Positions 46,104 through 55,106 of a stretch of 64,000 nt of DNA are shown one piece after another; position 1 is the first letter of the stretch; every line of letters starts with the position of its first letter. A program made the position numbers and the translations under genes. The notes beneath the pieces are model-generated. The model was not told where the DNA came from, made no database searches, and worked only from the letters and a program-made list of their open reading frames with translations. The stretch comes from Pseudorhodoferax sp. Leaf267 (lineage in GTDB: Bacteria > Pseudomonadota > Gammaproteobacteria > Burkholderiales > Burkholderiaceae_C). The stretch spans positions 1,156 to 65,155 of the forward strand of contig NZ_LMMV01000023.1 of assembly GCF_001422405.1 (NCBI RefSeq). The letters run 5' to 3'.

Positions 46104-46931
46104 ATGTCCGCCGTGCCTTCGGCCAAGCGCCGCGAGCTCCTCAATGTCAACGGCATCGAGGTCATCTACAACCACGTGATCCTGGTGTTGAAGGGCGTCT
46201 CGCTGCGCGTGGACGAGGGCAGCATCGTGGCCCTGCTGGGTGCCAACGGCGCCGGCAAGACGACCACGCTGCGCGCCGTCTCCAATTTGCTGCATGCCGA
46301 GCGCGGCGCGGTGACCAAGGGCTCGATCGCGCTGCGTGGCGAGCGCATCGAGAACCTCACGCCGGCCGAGCTGGTGGACCGCGGCGTGATCCAGGTCATG
46401 GAGGGCCGGCACTGCTTCGCCCACCTGACCATCGAGGACAACCTCATGACCGGCGCCTACACGCGCAAGGACGGCAAGGCCGCAGTCGAGCAGACGCTGG
46501 AGAAGGTCTACAACTACTTCCCGCGGCTCAAGACCCGCCGCACCAGCCAGGCGGCCTACACCTCGGGCGGCGAGCAGCAGATGTGCGCCATCGGCCGCGC
46601 GCTGATGGCCAACCCCAAGATGGTGCTGCTGGACGAGCCCTCCATGGGCCTGGCGCCGCAGATCGTCGAGGAGGTGTTCGAGATCGTGAAGGACCTCAAC
46701 ACCAAGGAGGGCGTGACCTTCCTCTTGGCCGAGCAGAACACCAACATGGCGCTGCGCTACGCCGACTTCGGCTACATCCTGGAGAGCGGGCGCGTGGTCA
46801 TGGACGGTGCGGCGGCCGACCTGGCCAGCAATGAGGACGTCAAGGAGTTCTACCTCGGCGTCGGCGGCGCGGAGCGCAAGAGCTTTCGCGACGTGAAGAG
46901 CTACAAGCGGCGCAAGAGGTGGCTGGCATGA
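46104..46931 (+). CDS. livF: LIV-type ABC transporter ATP-binding protein LivF
   Basis: 275 residues. Walker A is GANGAGKTTTLR, the signature is YTSGGEQQMCAIGRALM, Walker B is MVLLDEPSMGLAP, and the switch residue is Gln/Asn in LLAEQNTNMA. It has a basic C-terminal extension (about 25 residues, ending SYKRRKRWLA) beyond the E. coli LivF end, seen in this subfamily. It begins 4 bases after livK and overlaps the PaaK-like gene by 4 bases (ATGA at 46928-46931). Confidence 0.92.
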   Translation: MSAVPSAKRRELLNVNGIEVIYNHVILVLKGVSLRVDEGSIVALLGANGAGKTTTLRAVSNLLHAERGAVTKGSIALRGERIENLTPAELVDRGVIQVMEGRHCFAHLTIEDNLMTGAYTRKDGKAAVEQTLEKVYNYFPRLKTRRTSQAAYTSGGEQQMCAIGRALMANPKMVLLDEPSMGLAPQIVEEVFEIVKDLNTKEGVTFLLAEQNTNMALRYADFGYILESGRVVMDGAAADLASNEDVKEFYLGVGGAERKSFRDVKSYKRRKRWLA

Positions 46932-48247
46932 GCCTCGCCCGGCCGCCCGAAGAGGCTCGGCACCGCAGCGCGCAGCGCGAAGGTGGCCCAGTGAACGCCG
47001 AGCATTACGACGCGCTGGAGGCGCGCGATCCGGCCGCGCGCGAAGCCCAGCTGATGGCAGCGCTCGCGCCCCAGGTGGCGCAGGCACAGCAGCGCAGCGT
47101 GGCGTTCGCAGGCATCCTGGCCGGCGTCGACGCGCAGGCCGTCACCTCGCGCGAGGCCCTGGCCCAGTTGCCCGTGACGCGCAAGCACGAGCTGCTGGAG
47201 CGCCAGAAGGCGGCACGCGCCGCAGGCCGCGATCCGTTCGGCGGCTTCAGCGCGATCGGCTTCGGTGCCGGCATGCGCCGTGTGTTCGCCAGCCCCGGCA
47301 CGCTGTACGAGCCCGAGGGCCAGGCACCCGATTACTGGCGCGTCGCGCGCGCCCTGTTCGCGGCCGGTCTGCGCGCGGGTGAGCTGGTGCACAACAGCTT
47401 TAGCTACCACTTCACGCCGGCCGGCTCCATCATGGAGACGGGCGCCCATGCGCTGGGCTGCACCGTGTTCCCCGGCGGCACGGGCCAGACCGAGCAGCAG
47501 GTGCTGGCCATCAGCGAACTCAAGCCCGCGGCGTATGCCGGCACGCCGAGCTTCCTCAAGATCCTCGTGGAGAAGGCCGCCGAGATCGGCGTGGCCATGC
47601 CCACGCTGACCAAGGCCTTGGTGTCGGGCGAAGCCTTTCCACCGTCGCTGCGCGACTGGCTGGCCGCGCGCGGCATTGCCGGCTACCAGTGCTACGCCAC
47701 GGCGGACCTGGGCCTCATCGCCTACGAGACGGCCGCGCGCGAAGGCCTGGTGCTGGACGAGGGCGTGGTCGTGGAGATCGTGCGGCCCGGCACCGGCGAG
47801 CCCGTGCCCGAGGGCGAGATCGGCGAGCTCGTCGTGACCACGCTGAACCCCGACTACCCGCTGATCCGCTTCGGCACCGGCGACCTGTCGGCCGTGCTGC
47901 CAGGCCGCTGCCCCACGGGCCGCAGCAACACGCGCATCAAGGGCTGGATGGGCCGCGCGGACCAGACCACCAAGGTGCGCGGCATGTTCGTGCATCCGGG
48001 CCAGGTGGCCGACATCGCGCGGCGCTTTCCCGAGCTGGGGCGCGTGCGCCTGGTCGTGGCCGGCGAGATGGCCAACGACACCATGGTGCTGCGTGCCGAG
48101 AGCGCCGCGCCCTCCGAGGCCCTGGCTGCGCGCGTGGCCGAGGCCGTGCGTGACGTGACCAAACTGCGCGGCAGCGTGGCCTTCTGTGCGCCAGGCGAAT
48201 TGCCTGCGGACGGCAAGGTCATCGACGACCAGCGCAGCTACAAATAA
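46928..48247 (+). CDS. Phenylacetate-CoA ligase-like (PaaK-type) AMP-dependent synthetase
   Basis: 439 residues from ATG 46928, overlapping the livF stop; GTG 46991 is an alternative. The overall fold resembles PaaK: LPVTRKHELLERQ, HNSFSYHFTPAGSIMETGA, AGTPSFLKILVEK, GGD-type AMP loop YATADLGLIAYE, RFGTGDLSAVLPG and RIKGWMGRADQTTKVRGMFV. The phosphate-binding loop, SSGTTGKPT in PaaK, is degenerate here (FASPGTLYEPEG), so ATP handling may differ. It is the last gene of the LIV operon. The proposed role is CoA activation of an imported aromatic acid; this is inferred from family and context. Confidence 0.78.
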   Translation: MSLARPPEEARHRSAQREGGPVNAEHYDALEARDPAAREAQLMAALAPQVAQAQQRSVAFAGILAGVDAQAVTSREALAQLPVTRKHELLERQKAARAAGRDPFGGFSAIGFGAGMRRVFASPGTLYEPEGQAPDYWRVARALFAAGLRAGELVHNSFSYHFTPAGSIMETGAHALGCTVFPGGTGQTEQQVLAISELKPAAYAGTPSFLKILVEKAAEIGVAMPTLTKALVSGEAFPPSLRDWLAARGIAGYQCYATADLGLIAYETAAREGLVLDEGVVVEIVRPGTGEPVPEGEIGELVVTTLNPDYPLIRFGTGDLSAVLPGRCPTGRSNTRIKGWMGRADQTTKVRGMFVHPGQVADIARRFPELGRVRLVVAGEMANDTMVLRAESAAPSEALAARVAEAVRDVTKLRGSVAFCAPGELPADGKVIDDQRSYK

Positions 48248-48357
48248 AGTGGGGGCTGCCGTGCCCGCCGCGGCAGCGCACCGGACTGGTACTTCTCTCG
48301 ATTTCCCTACAAATTGCGTGCAGATACCATCGCCCCCTTTCGCCTTCAGGAGTTGAG

Positions 48358-49335
48358 ATGCAGAAACTTTGGACCGTAGCCGCTCTGTCGTTCGCCGCAC
48401 TGGGCGCGCAGGCCCAGGATTTCCCGGGCGGCAAGCCCATCACCATGGTCGTGCCCTTCGCCGCCGGCGGCCCGACCGACCGCGTGGCCCGCGACCTGGC
48501 TGAAGCCATGCAGCGCCAGCTCGGCAACAACCCGGTCATCATCGAAAACCTGGGCGGCGCGGGCAGCACCATCGGCACGACCAAGGTGGCGCGCGCCAAG
48601 AACGACGGCTACACGCTGCTCGTCACGCATGTGGGTATGGCCACCACGCCCGTGCTGTACCGCAAGCTGTCCTACAACTACGAAACCGACTTCGAGTACC
48701 TGGGCATCGTCAACGACGTGCCCATGACGCTGATCGGCAAGCCCGGCCTGGAGGCCAAGAACTTCGGCGAGCTGCGCACCTGGATCGCGGCCAACGCCAG
48801 CAAGGTGAACCTGGGCAACGCCGGCATCGGCTCGGCCTCGCACCTGTGCGGCCTGCTGTTCCAAAGCGAGCTCAAGGCCGAGATGACCACCGTGCCGTAC
48901 AAGGGCACTGCACCGGCGATTGCCGACCTGCTGGGCGGCCAGATCGACCTGCTGTGCGACCAGACCACCAACACCACGTCGCAGATCGAAGGCAAGAAGG
49001 TCAAGGCCTACGCGGTCACGACCAACAAGCGCCTGACCACGCCGGCCCTGAAGGACATTCCCACGCTGGACGAGTCCGGCATGAAGAACTTCCAGGTCAC
49101 GATCTGGCACGGCCTGTATGCGCCCAAGGGCACGCCCGCCGCCGTGCTGACCAAGCTCAACACCGCGCTGAAGGCCGCACTGAAGGACCCGGAGTTCATC
49201 AAGAAGCAAGAGGGCCTGGGGGCAGTCGTGGCCAACGACAAGCGCGTCGAGCCGGCCGAGCACAAGAAGTTCGTGCAATCTGAAGTCGCGCGCTTTGGCC
49301 CGGTCATCAAGGCGGCCGGCCAATACGCCGATTGA
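48358..49335 (+). CDS. Bug-family tripartite tricarboxylate transporter receptor
   Basis: 325 residues. The signal peptide is about 1-19 (ALGAQAQ). The Bug/TctC fold markers are PITMVVPFAAGGPTDRVAR, IIENLGGAGSTIG, and ARAKNDGYTLLVTH. The block matching YDPVKDFTPV is the divergent YNYETDFEYLGIV. Two Cys (HLCGLLF and DLLCDQT) may form a disulfide. It binds a small dicarboxylate or aromatic acid in the periplasm; it could serve the TctAB permease at 27366-29378 or an unlinked one. It stands alone, separated by 110 bases from the PaaK-like gene, with a terminator after it. Confidence 0.88.
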   Translation: MQKLWTVAALSFAALGAQAQDFPGGKPITMVVPFAAGGPTDRVARDLAEAMQRQLGNNPVIIENLGGAGSTIGTTKVARAKNDGYTLLVTHVGMATTPVLYRKLSYNYETDFEYLGIVNDVPMTLIGKPGLEAKNFGELRTWIAANASKVNLGNAGIGSASHLCGLLFQSELKAEMTTVPYKGTAPAIADLLGGQIDLLCDQTTNTTSQIEGKKVKAYAVTTNKRLTTPALKDIPTLDESGMKNFQVTIWHGLYAPKGTPAAVLTKLNTALKAALKDPEFIKKQEGLGAVVANDKRVEPAEHKKFVQSEVARFGPVIKAAGQYAD

Positions 49336-49355
49336 TCGTCGCCTGATTTTTCACG

Positions 49356-49390
49356 AAGCCGCCGGGGTCGACGCCCCGGCGGCTTTTTTA
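49356..49390. terminator. Bidirectional intrinsic terminator
   Basis: A 12-bp perfect stem, AAGCCGCCGGGG (49356-49367) with CCCCGGCGGCTT (374-385 of the same kilobase, i.e. 49374-49385), a 6-base loop and then TTTTTA. It serves the Bug gene on the plus strand. The stop codon of the convergent PQQ dehydrogenase lies at its edge (49388-49390), so it probably also ends that transcript. Confidence 0.88.
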
Positions 49391-51493
49391 TTTGGGCCGC
49401 ACCGCGTCGGCCGTGCCCTGGATGAACGCCTTGATCGCCTCCACGTCGGCCATGCTGAGCTTGCCCGTGAAGTCGGGCATGCCGCGGGCCATGGCCGGGC
49501 CCTTGAACAAAAACTTGTCCAGGTTCTCGATGAAGGCGGCGTCCATGTAGCCCAGGTTGGGAATGTTGCCGCCGCGGTCCACGCCCGGCACGCCGTGGCA
49601 GAACACGCAGTTGCTCACATACAGGCCCGTGCCGGCCGCGACCTGGGCGGGGTCGTACTTCACGCCCTGCACCAGCTTGGCCATGCGGTACTCGACGAAC
49701 TCCGGCATCCTGGCCGTGCCCCCGACGGCGAAGGTGTAGACCGTGCCCGGCCCCTGGCGCTCGGTGGCGCGCTGCGCCAGGCCGTAGACGCCGCCCCAGC
49801 CCACGGCCACCGACACGTACTGCTTGCCGTCGACCAGGTAGGTGGAGGGCGCGGCCACCACGCCCGTGCCGGTGGGGGTCTCCCAGAGCTTGGCGCCGGT
49901 CTTGGCGTCGTAGGCCACCATGCGGCCGTCGGCCGTGCCCTGGAACACCAGGTTGCCGGCCGTGGTCAGCGTGCCGCCGTTCCAGGGCGACGCATGCTCC
50001 ACGCCCCATGCCTCTTTTTGTTGCACCGGGTCCCAGGCCACGAGCCGGCCCATGGGCTTGCTGGTGGGCGGGGCGGCGTTGACGAACATGCCGGTGTTCC
50101 AGCCCTGCGCCGCATGCGGGCGTAGCGGGGTGTTCTCGTTGAACTTCCAGTCCTTGTCGTCCATCAGGTTGATCGGCACGTGCTGGGCCGGCAGGTAGAC
50201 CAGGCCGGTGCCGGGGTTGAACGACATCGGGTGCCAGTTGTGCGCGCCGAACGGGCCGGGCATGCTCTCGCCGGGCTTGTCGTTCTGACGTGCGGCCGCG
50301 ATCTCGATCGGCCGGCCCTTGGCGTCGTAGCCGCTGGCCCAGTTCACCTCGACGAAGTTCCTGGCCGAAATGAACTTGCCGTTGGTGCGGTCGATCACGA
50401 AGAAGAAGCCGTTCTTGGGCGCATGCAGGATCACCTTGCGCGGCTTGCCGGCGATCTTCAGGTCAGCCAGGATCATGGGCTGCGTCGAGGTGTAGTCCCA
50501 GTTGTCGCCCGGCGTCTGCTGGTAGTGCCACTTGTAGGCGCCGGTGTCCGGGTCCAGCGCCACGATGGAGGCCAGGTACAGGTTGTCGCCACCTGCCGGG
50601 CTGCGCTTGCTGCGCGCCCAGGGCGAGCCGTTGCCGGTGCCGATGTACATCAGGTTCAGCTCGGGGTCGAAGGCCATGGTGTCCCAGGCCGTGCCGCCGC
50701 CGCCGGCTTCCCAGTACTTGCCCGACGGGTCCCAGGTCTTGGCCGCGCGCGCCATGGACGCGTCCTCGAAGGGCTTGGACGGGTCGCCCGGCACCGTGAA
50801 CCAGCGCCACTTCTGCGCGCCGGTGTTCGCGTCGTAGGCCGTCACGTAGCCGCGCACGCCGTACTCGGCACCGCCGTTGCCGATCAGCACCTTGCCCTTG
50901 AACACCCGCGGCGCGCCGGTGATGGTGTAGGAGCGGCTGTGGTCGATCAGCGTGTCCTTCTCCCACAGCACGCGGCCGCTGCCGGCGTCCAGCGCGATCA
51001 GCCGGCCGTCGTAGGCGGCCACGTAGACCTTGCCTTCCCACAGCGCCACGCCGCGGTTCACGACGTCGCAGCAGCCGCGAAAACCGCGCGCGCGGTCGAC
51101 CTGCGGGTCGTAGGTCCAGATGCGCTGGCCGGTGCGCACGTCCACCGCATGCACGACGCTCCACGACGCGGTCACATACATGATGCCGTCCACCACCAGC
51201 GGCGTGGCCTCCACGCCGCGCGTGCTTTGCAGGTCGTAGGACCAGACCAGGCCCAGTTGCTGCACGTTGGAGGTGTCGATCTGGCTGAGCCGGCTGTAGC
51301 GCGTCTCGGCGTAGTCCAGGCCGTAGCTGGGCCAGTCGGGCGTCTTCGCGGCGTTGGCGCGGATGAAGGCGCCGTTCACTTTCTTGACGGCCGCCGTGGC
51401 GCGGGCTGCCGTCTCGGCCGTCTGCGCCTGCACGGTGGTGTGGGACCAGGCCATGGCGCAAAGCGCCAGAACGGCCAGCATGCGTCGCTTCAT
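49388..51493 (-). CDS. PQQ-dependent quinohaemoprotein alcohol dehydrogenase
   Basis: 701 residues from ATG 51493, with AAGGAGA upstream; a longer frame upstream is not supported. The signal peptide is about 1-24. The eight-bladed PQQ propeller (about 50-590) has tryptophan-docking motifs. A vicinal Cys141-Cys142 pair (RGCCDVV), which forms the disulfide ring over PQQ, and the catalytic Asp near 314 (ALDPDTG) are present. The C-terminal cytochrome c domain has the haem motif CVFCH (Cys629, Cys632, His633) and a Met ligand in the MPDFTGKLS region. This is a soluble type II quinohaemoprotein that oxidises alcohols in the periplasm. No PQQ-synthesis genes are in the window. Confidence 0.93.
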   Translation of the reverse strand: MKRRMLAVLALCAMAWSHTTVQAQTAETAARATAAVKKVNGAFIRANAAKTPDWPSYGLDYAETRYSRLSQIDTSNVQQLGLVWSYDLQSTRGVEATPLVVDGIMYVTASWSVVHAVDVRTGQRIWTYDPQVDRARGFRGCCDVVNRGVALWEGKVYVAAYDGRLIALDAGSGRVLWEKDTLIDHSRSYTITGAPRVFKGKVLIGNGGAEYGVRGYVTAYDANTGAQKWRWFTVPGDPSKPFEDASMARAAKTWDPSGKYWEAGGGGTAWDTMAFDPELNLMYIGTGNGSPWARSKRSPAGGDNLYLASIVALDPDTGAYKWHYQQTPGDNWDYTSTQPMILADLKIAGKPRKVILHAPKNGFFFVIDRTNGKFISARNFVEVNWASGYDAKGRPIEIAAARQNDKPGESMPGPFGAHNWHPMSFNPGTGLVYLPAQHVPINLMDDKDWKFNENTPLRPHAAQGWNTGMFVNAAPPTSKPMGRLVAWDPVQQKEAWGVEHASPWNGGTLTTAGNLVFQGTADGRMVAYDAKTGAKLWETPTGTGVVAAPSTYLVDGKQYVSVAVGWGGVYGLAQRATERQGPGTVYTFAVGGTARMPEFVEYRMAKLVQGVKYDPAQVAAGTGLYVSNCVFCHGVPGVDRGGNIPNLGYMDAAFIENLDKFLFKGPAMARGMPDFTGKLSMADVEAIKAFIQGTADAVRPK

Positions 51494-51663
51494 CGTGTTG
51501 TCTCCTTGTTGTGGATGGGCGAGATGCATCCTGCGACGCACTGCCTGGCCGGCGGTACGGGGTTTCCCCAGGGGTGTGGGCGGGTAAGCCCGCTCGCGGC
51601 GGCGCGGCTTCGTTGGCTACCATCCGCCGCGTTGCGCGGCTGTCCTGCTGCGCGGGAATACCG

Positions 51664-52683
51664 ATGCCGCCCACCCTCCCGCTTCCGACCCACGAGGCGC
51701 TGTACCGCACCATGCTGCGCATCCGCGCTTTCGAGAACGCCGCCGAGGCGGCCAGCCAGGGCGGTGTCAGCGCCTACGGCCAGCAGGCGGCCGGCAGTGC
51801 CCGGGTGCGCGGGCCGCTGCACCTGTCCACCGGCCAGGAGGCCGTGCCGGCCGGCGTCTGCGCCCACCTGCGCAGCAGCGACTACCTGACCTCCACGCAC
51901 CGCGGCCACGGCCACACGCTGGCCAAGGGCGCAGACATGGCGCGCATGATGGCCGAGCTGTTCGGCAAGGCCACAGGCTTCAACGGCGGCAAGGGCGGCT
52001 CCATGCACATCGCCGATTTCTCGGTCGGCATGCTGGGCGCCAACGGCGTCGTGGCGGCCGGCCTGCCGATCGCGGTGGGCGCGGCCCATGCGCAGAAGCT
52101 GCAGCACACCGACGGCATCACCGTGTGCTTCTTCGGCGACGGCGCCATCAACCGTGGCCCCTTCCTCGAAGCCCTGAACTGGGCCCGTGTCTACGCCTTG
52201 CCCGTGCTGTTCGTCTGCGAGGACAACCGCTGGAGCGCCACCACGGCCAGCGGGCCGATGACGGCGGGCGAGGGCGCCTCGGCGCGCGCGGCCAGCCTGG
52301 GCATCGCGGCCACGCCCGTCGACGGCAACGACGTGCTGGCCGTGCACGCCTCCGCACGGCAACTGGTGGCCCAGGTGCGCGATGGCCAGGGGCCTTGCCT
52401 GCTGCATGCGCTGACCTACCGCGTGAAAGGCCATGTGTCCGTGGACCTGGCCGCCTACCGCGACCCGCAGGAACTGGCGGCGGCGCTGCGGACGGACCCG
52501 ATCGCGCGCGCGCGGGCGGCCTATCTCGAACAGGGCGGCGCAGCGTTCGTGCTGGATGGCATCGAGGACGACGCCCGCGCCGAGGTCGAACGCGCGCTGG
52601 CCGCCGCAGATGCCGCGCCCTGGCCGCAAGCCGCAGCCGCTTTCACCGACGTGCAGACCACCGGGGCCGGTCAATGGTTCTGA
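51664..52683 (+). CDS. TPP-dependent 2-oxoacid/acetoin dehydrogenase E1 component, alpha subunit
   Basis: 339 residues from ATG 51664. The thiamine-diphosphate motif is GDGAINRGPFLEALNWA followed by EDNRWS, the GDG-X(24-27)-N pattern. Other markers are THRGHGHTLAKGAD and FNGGKGGSMHIADF. It forms an alpha2-beta2 E1 with the next gene and decarboxylates a 2-oxo acid or cleaves acetoin. The last 10 bases overlap the beta-subunit start. No E2 or E3 gene follows, so it needs partners from elsewhere. Pyruvate, acetoin and branched-chain substrates are all possible. Confidence 0.87.
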   Translation: MPPTLPLPTHEALYRTMLRIRAFENAAEAASQGGVSAYGQQAAGSARVRGPLHLSTGQEAVPAGVCAHLRSSDYLTSTHRGHGHTLAKGADMARMMAELFGKATGFNGGKGGSMHIADFSVGMLGANGVVAAGLPIAVGAAHAQKLQHTDGITVCFFGDGAINRGPFLEALNWARVYALPVLFVCEDNRWSATTASGPMTAGEGASARAASLGIAATPVDGNDVLAVHASARQLVAQVRDGQGPCLLHALTYRVKGHVSVDLAAYRDPQELAAALRTDPIARARAAYLEQGGAAFVLDGIEDDARAEVERALAAADAAPWPQAAAAFTDVQTTGAGQWF

Positions 52684-53639
52684 CGTACGCCCAAGCCGCA
52701 GCACTCGCCCTGCAGCATGAAATGGAAGCCGACCCGCGCGTGCTCGTGCTCGGCGAAGACGTGGGCCGCGGCGGCATCTTCGGCCAGTACAAGGGGCTGC
52801 AACAGCAGTTCGGCCCCGCGCGCGTGATCGACACGCCGATCAGCGAGGCGGCGATCATGGGCGCCGGCGTCGGCATGGCGCTGGCCGGCCTGCGGCCGGT
52901 GGTGGAAATGCGCGTCGTCGACTTCGCGCTGTGCGGCATGGACGAGATCGTGAACCAGGCCGCCAAGAACCGCTTCATGTTCGGCGGCCAGGGCCGCGTG
53001 CCGCTGGTCGCGCGCATGCCGGGCGGCATCTGGGACGCCTCGGCCGCGCAGCACTCGCAGTCGCTCGAAGCGTGGTTCGCGCACCTGCCCGGCGTGGTCG
53101 TGGTCTGCCCGTCCACGCCGCAGGACAACTACAGCCTGCTGCGCGCGGCGCTGGCCTGTGGTGACCCGGTGGTCTACATCGAACACAAGGGCCTGTGGAA
53201 CGTGCAAGGCGATGTCGACCCCACGCTGGCCGTGCCGCTGGGCCAGGCCGCGCTGCGCCGCCGCGGCGACGACCTCACGCTGGTCAGCTGGAGCCGGCAG
53301 GCCGGCATCTGCGAGCAGGCAGCCGATGCGCTCGCCGCGCAAGGCATCGCCGTGGACTGCATCGACCTGCGCAGCATCTGGCCCTGGGACCGCGAGGCCG
53401 TGCTGGCCTCCTGCGCCCGCACGCGCCGCCTGCTCGTCGTGCACGAGGCCGTGCAGGCCGCGGGCTTCGGCGCCGAGATCGCAGCCACGGCCGCCGAGGC
53501 CACCGGTTGCCGCGTGGCCCGCCTGGGTGCACCGCGCATCCCGGTCGGCTATGCGCCCGTGCTGGAGGCGCAGTCGCGCGTCACGGCCGCGCAGATCGTC
53601 GCGCGCGCCACGGCCCTGCTGCAGAACACCACCCATTGA
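52674..53639 (+). CDS. TPP-dependent 2-oxoacid/acetoin dehydrogenase E1 component, beta subunit
   Basis: 321 residues. The transketolase pyrimidine-binding domain (about 3-180) has [19 protein letters not shown] and [18 protein letters not shown]. The C-terminal domain (about 195-315) has [19 protein letters not shown] and [18 protein letters not shown]. It starts inside the alpha-subunit gene (10-base overlap), so the subunits are made in balance. It is followed 19 bases later by a Bug receptor gene on the same strand. Confidence 0.88.
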   Translation: MVLTYAQAAALALQHEMEADPRVLVLGEDVGRGGIFGQYKGLQQQFGPARVIDTPISEAAIMGAGVGMALAGLRPVVEMRVVDFALCGMDEIVNQAAKNRFMFGGQGRVPLVARMPGGIWDASAAQHSQSLEAWFAHLPGVVVVCPSTPQDNYSLLRAALACGDPVVYIEHKGLWNVQGDVDPTLAVPLGQAALRRRGDDLTLVSWSRQAGICEQAADALAAQGIAVDCIDLRSIWPWDREAVLASCARTRRLLVVHEAVQAAGFGAEIAATAAEATGCRVARLGAPRIPVGYAPVLEAQSRVTAAQIVARATALLQNTTH

Positions 53640-53658
53640 ATCGACCCGGAGACTCTTG

Positions 53659-54675
53659 ATGACCGCACCTTCGACCCTCGTTCCCGGCCGCCGCCTGCTG
53701 CTGGCCACCGCGGTGCTGGCCGCATGCAGCGCCCTGCCCGCCGCCGCGCAGGGCAGCTGGCCGACCAAGCCCGTGCGCATGGTCGTGCCGTTCGCGCCCG
53801 GCGGCACGACCGACATCCTGGCCCGCGCCATGGCCGTGGAGCTGACCAAGGCCCTGGGCCAGCCCTTCGTCGTGGACAACCGCGCCGGTGCCGGCGGCAA
53901 CATCGGCGCCGACATCGTGGCCAAGGCCGCGCCGGACGGCTACACCATCCTCATGGGCACCGTGGGCACGCACGCCATCAACAAGTGGCTCTACGACAAG
54001 ATGCCGTTCGACCCGGTCAAGGACTTCGCGCCCATCAGCCTGGTGGCCGGCGTGCCCAACGTGATGGTGGTCAACGCCGAGAAGGCGCGCTCGCTCAAGA
54101 TCGGCAACGTGCAGCAGTTCATCGCCTACGCCAAGGCCAACCCGGGCAAGCTGAACATGGCCTCCAGCGGCAACGGCACGTCCATCCACATGGCCGGCGA
54201 GCTGTTCAAGACCATGACCGGGGCCTACATGGTCCACTTTCCGTACCGCGGCTCCGGCCCGGCGCTCATGGACATGGTGGGCGGGAACATGGACGTGATG
54301 TTCGACAACCTGCCATCGGCCATGCAGCAGATCAAGGCGGGCAAGCTCACGGCGCTCGCGGTCACCAGCGCGCAGCGCTCGGCGGCCTTGCCCGACGTGC
54401 CCACGGTGGAGCAGGCCGGCGGCCCCCAGCTCAAGGGTTTCGAGGCCAGCTCCTGGTTCGGCCTGCTGGCGCCGGCCGGCACGCCCATGGAGATCGTGAA
54501 CCGCATCCAGCAGGAAGTGGCCAAGGCCATCAAGACGCCGGACGTCAGCGACAAGCTGCTGGCGCAGGGCGCCATCCCGAGCGGCAACACCCCGCAGGAA
54601 TTCGCCAAGCTGATCGATGCGGAGCTGAAGAAGTGGGCGCCGGTGGTCAAGGCCTCCGGCGCCAAGGTGGACTGA
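53659..54675 (+). CDS. Bug-family tripartite tricarboxylate transporter receptor
   Basis: 338 residues. The N-terminal signal is long, about 1-31 ([20 protein letters not shown] then AQG); the twin-arginine GRRLL could indicate Tat export. The mature part has [51 protein letters not shown] and a C-terminal [20 protein letters not shown], a textbook Bug receptor. It is placed directly after the E1 pair, so its ligand may be the E1 substrate or its precursor; this is inferred. Confidence 0.9.
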   Translation: MTAPSTLVPGRRLLLATAVLAACSALPAAAQGSWPTKPVRMVVPFAPGGTTDILARAMAVELTKALGQPFVVDNRAGAGGNIGADIVAKAAPDGYTILMGTVGTHAINKWLYDKMPFDPVKDFAPISLVAGVPNVMVVNAEKARSLKIGNVQQFIAYAKANPGKLNMASSGNGTSIHMAGELFKTMTGAYMVHFPYRGSGPALMDMVGGNMDVMFDNLPSAMQQIKAGKLTALAVTSAQRSAALPDVPTVEQAGGPQLKGFEASSWFGLLAPAGTPMEIVNRIQQEVAKAIKTPDVSDKLLAQGAIPSGNTPQEFAKLIDAELKKWAPVVKASGAKVD

Positions 54676-54695
54676 GGGACGACGCGAGTACCGTC

Positions 54696-54723
54696 GCGCT
54701 ACGCGCTACGCGCTACACGCTGC
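54696..54723. repeat. Heptanucleotide tandem repeat
   Basis: Three perfect copies of GCGCTAC (54696-54716) and a degenerate fourth (ACGCTGC) lie 20 bases after the Bug gene stop and just before the convergent DUF1840 gene. Could be a slippage-generated satellite. No function evident. Confidence 0.8.
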
Positions 54724-54756
54724 GGCGCTGAGCGCCTTGGGGCGGCCCGGTGGTGC

Positions 54757-55083
54757 TCAGACGCCCCAGACCACGTCGTGCCCCGCCGCCTCCGAGCGGC
54801 GCAGCATGTCGATGAATGGCACGGCGCGCTGGCGCAGTGACACCGTGTCGGCCTTGGGCGGCAGCTTCTCGCCCTTGGCCTCGGCCTCCTGTTCGGCGGC
54901 CTTGTGCTCCGCCTCTTCCTGGGCCACGGCGGCTTCCAGCGCAGCGATGGCCGCCGGCATCTGGGCGGGCTGGATGATGCCCGTGGGGTCCGGCGACTTG
55001 CCGATCAACTGCAGAACGCGCCGGCCGTTGGGCTCCAGCATGATGAGGTCGCCGGTGGCCTTGGATTTGAATTTGTAGAGCAT
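54757..55083 (-). CDS. DUF1840 family protein
   Basis: 108 residues, ATG at 55083. It begins MLYKFKSKATGDLIMLEP, the conserved start of DUF1840 proteins, followed by NGRRVLQLIGKSPDPTGII, a Glu/Ala-rich coiled-coil segment (about 48-72), and the ending RAVPFIDMLRRSEAAG. It is cytoplasmic, function unknown, found widely in beta-proteobacteria. It lies 23 bases downstream of the methyltransferase gene on the same strand. Confidence 0.85.
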   Translation of the reverse strand: MLYKFKSKATGDLIMLEPNGRRVLQLIGKSPDPTGIIQPAQMPAAIAALEAAVAQEEAEHKAAEQEAEAKGEKLPPKADTVSLRQRAVPFIDMLRRSEAAGHDVVWGV

Positions 55084-55106
55084 GGTGTGGGCCGCGCGGG
55101 CGGCCT

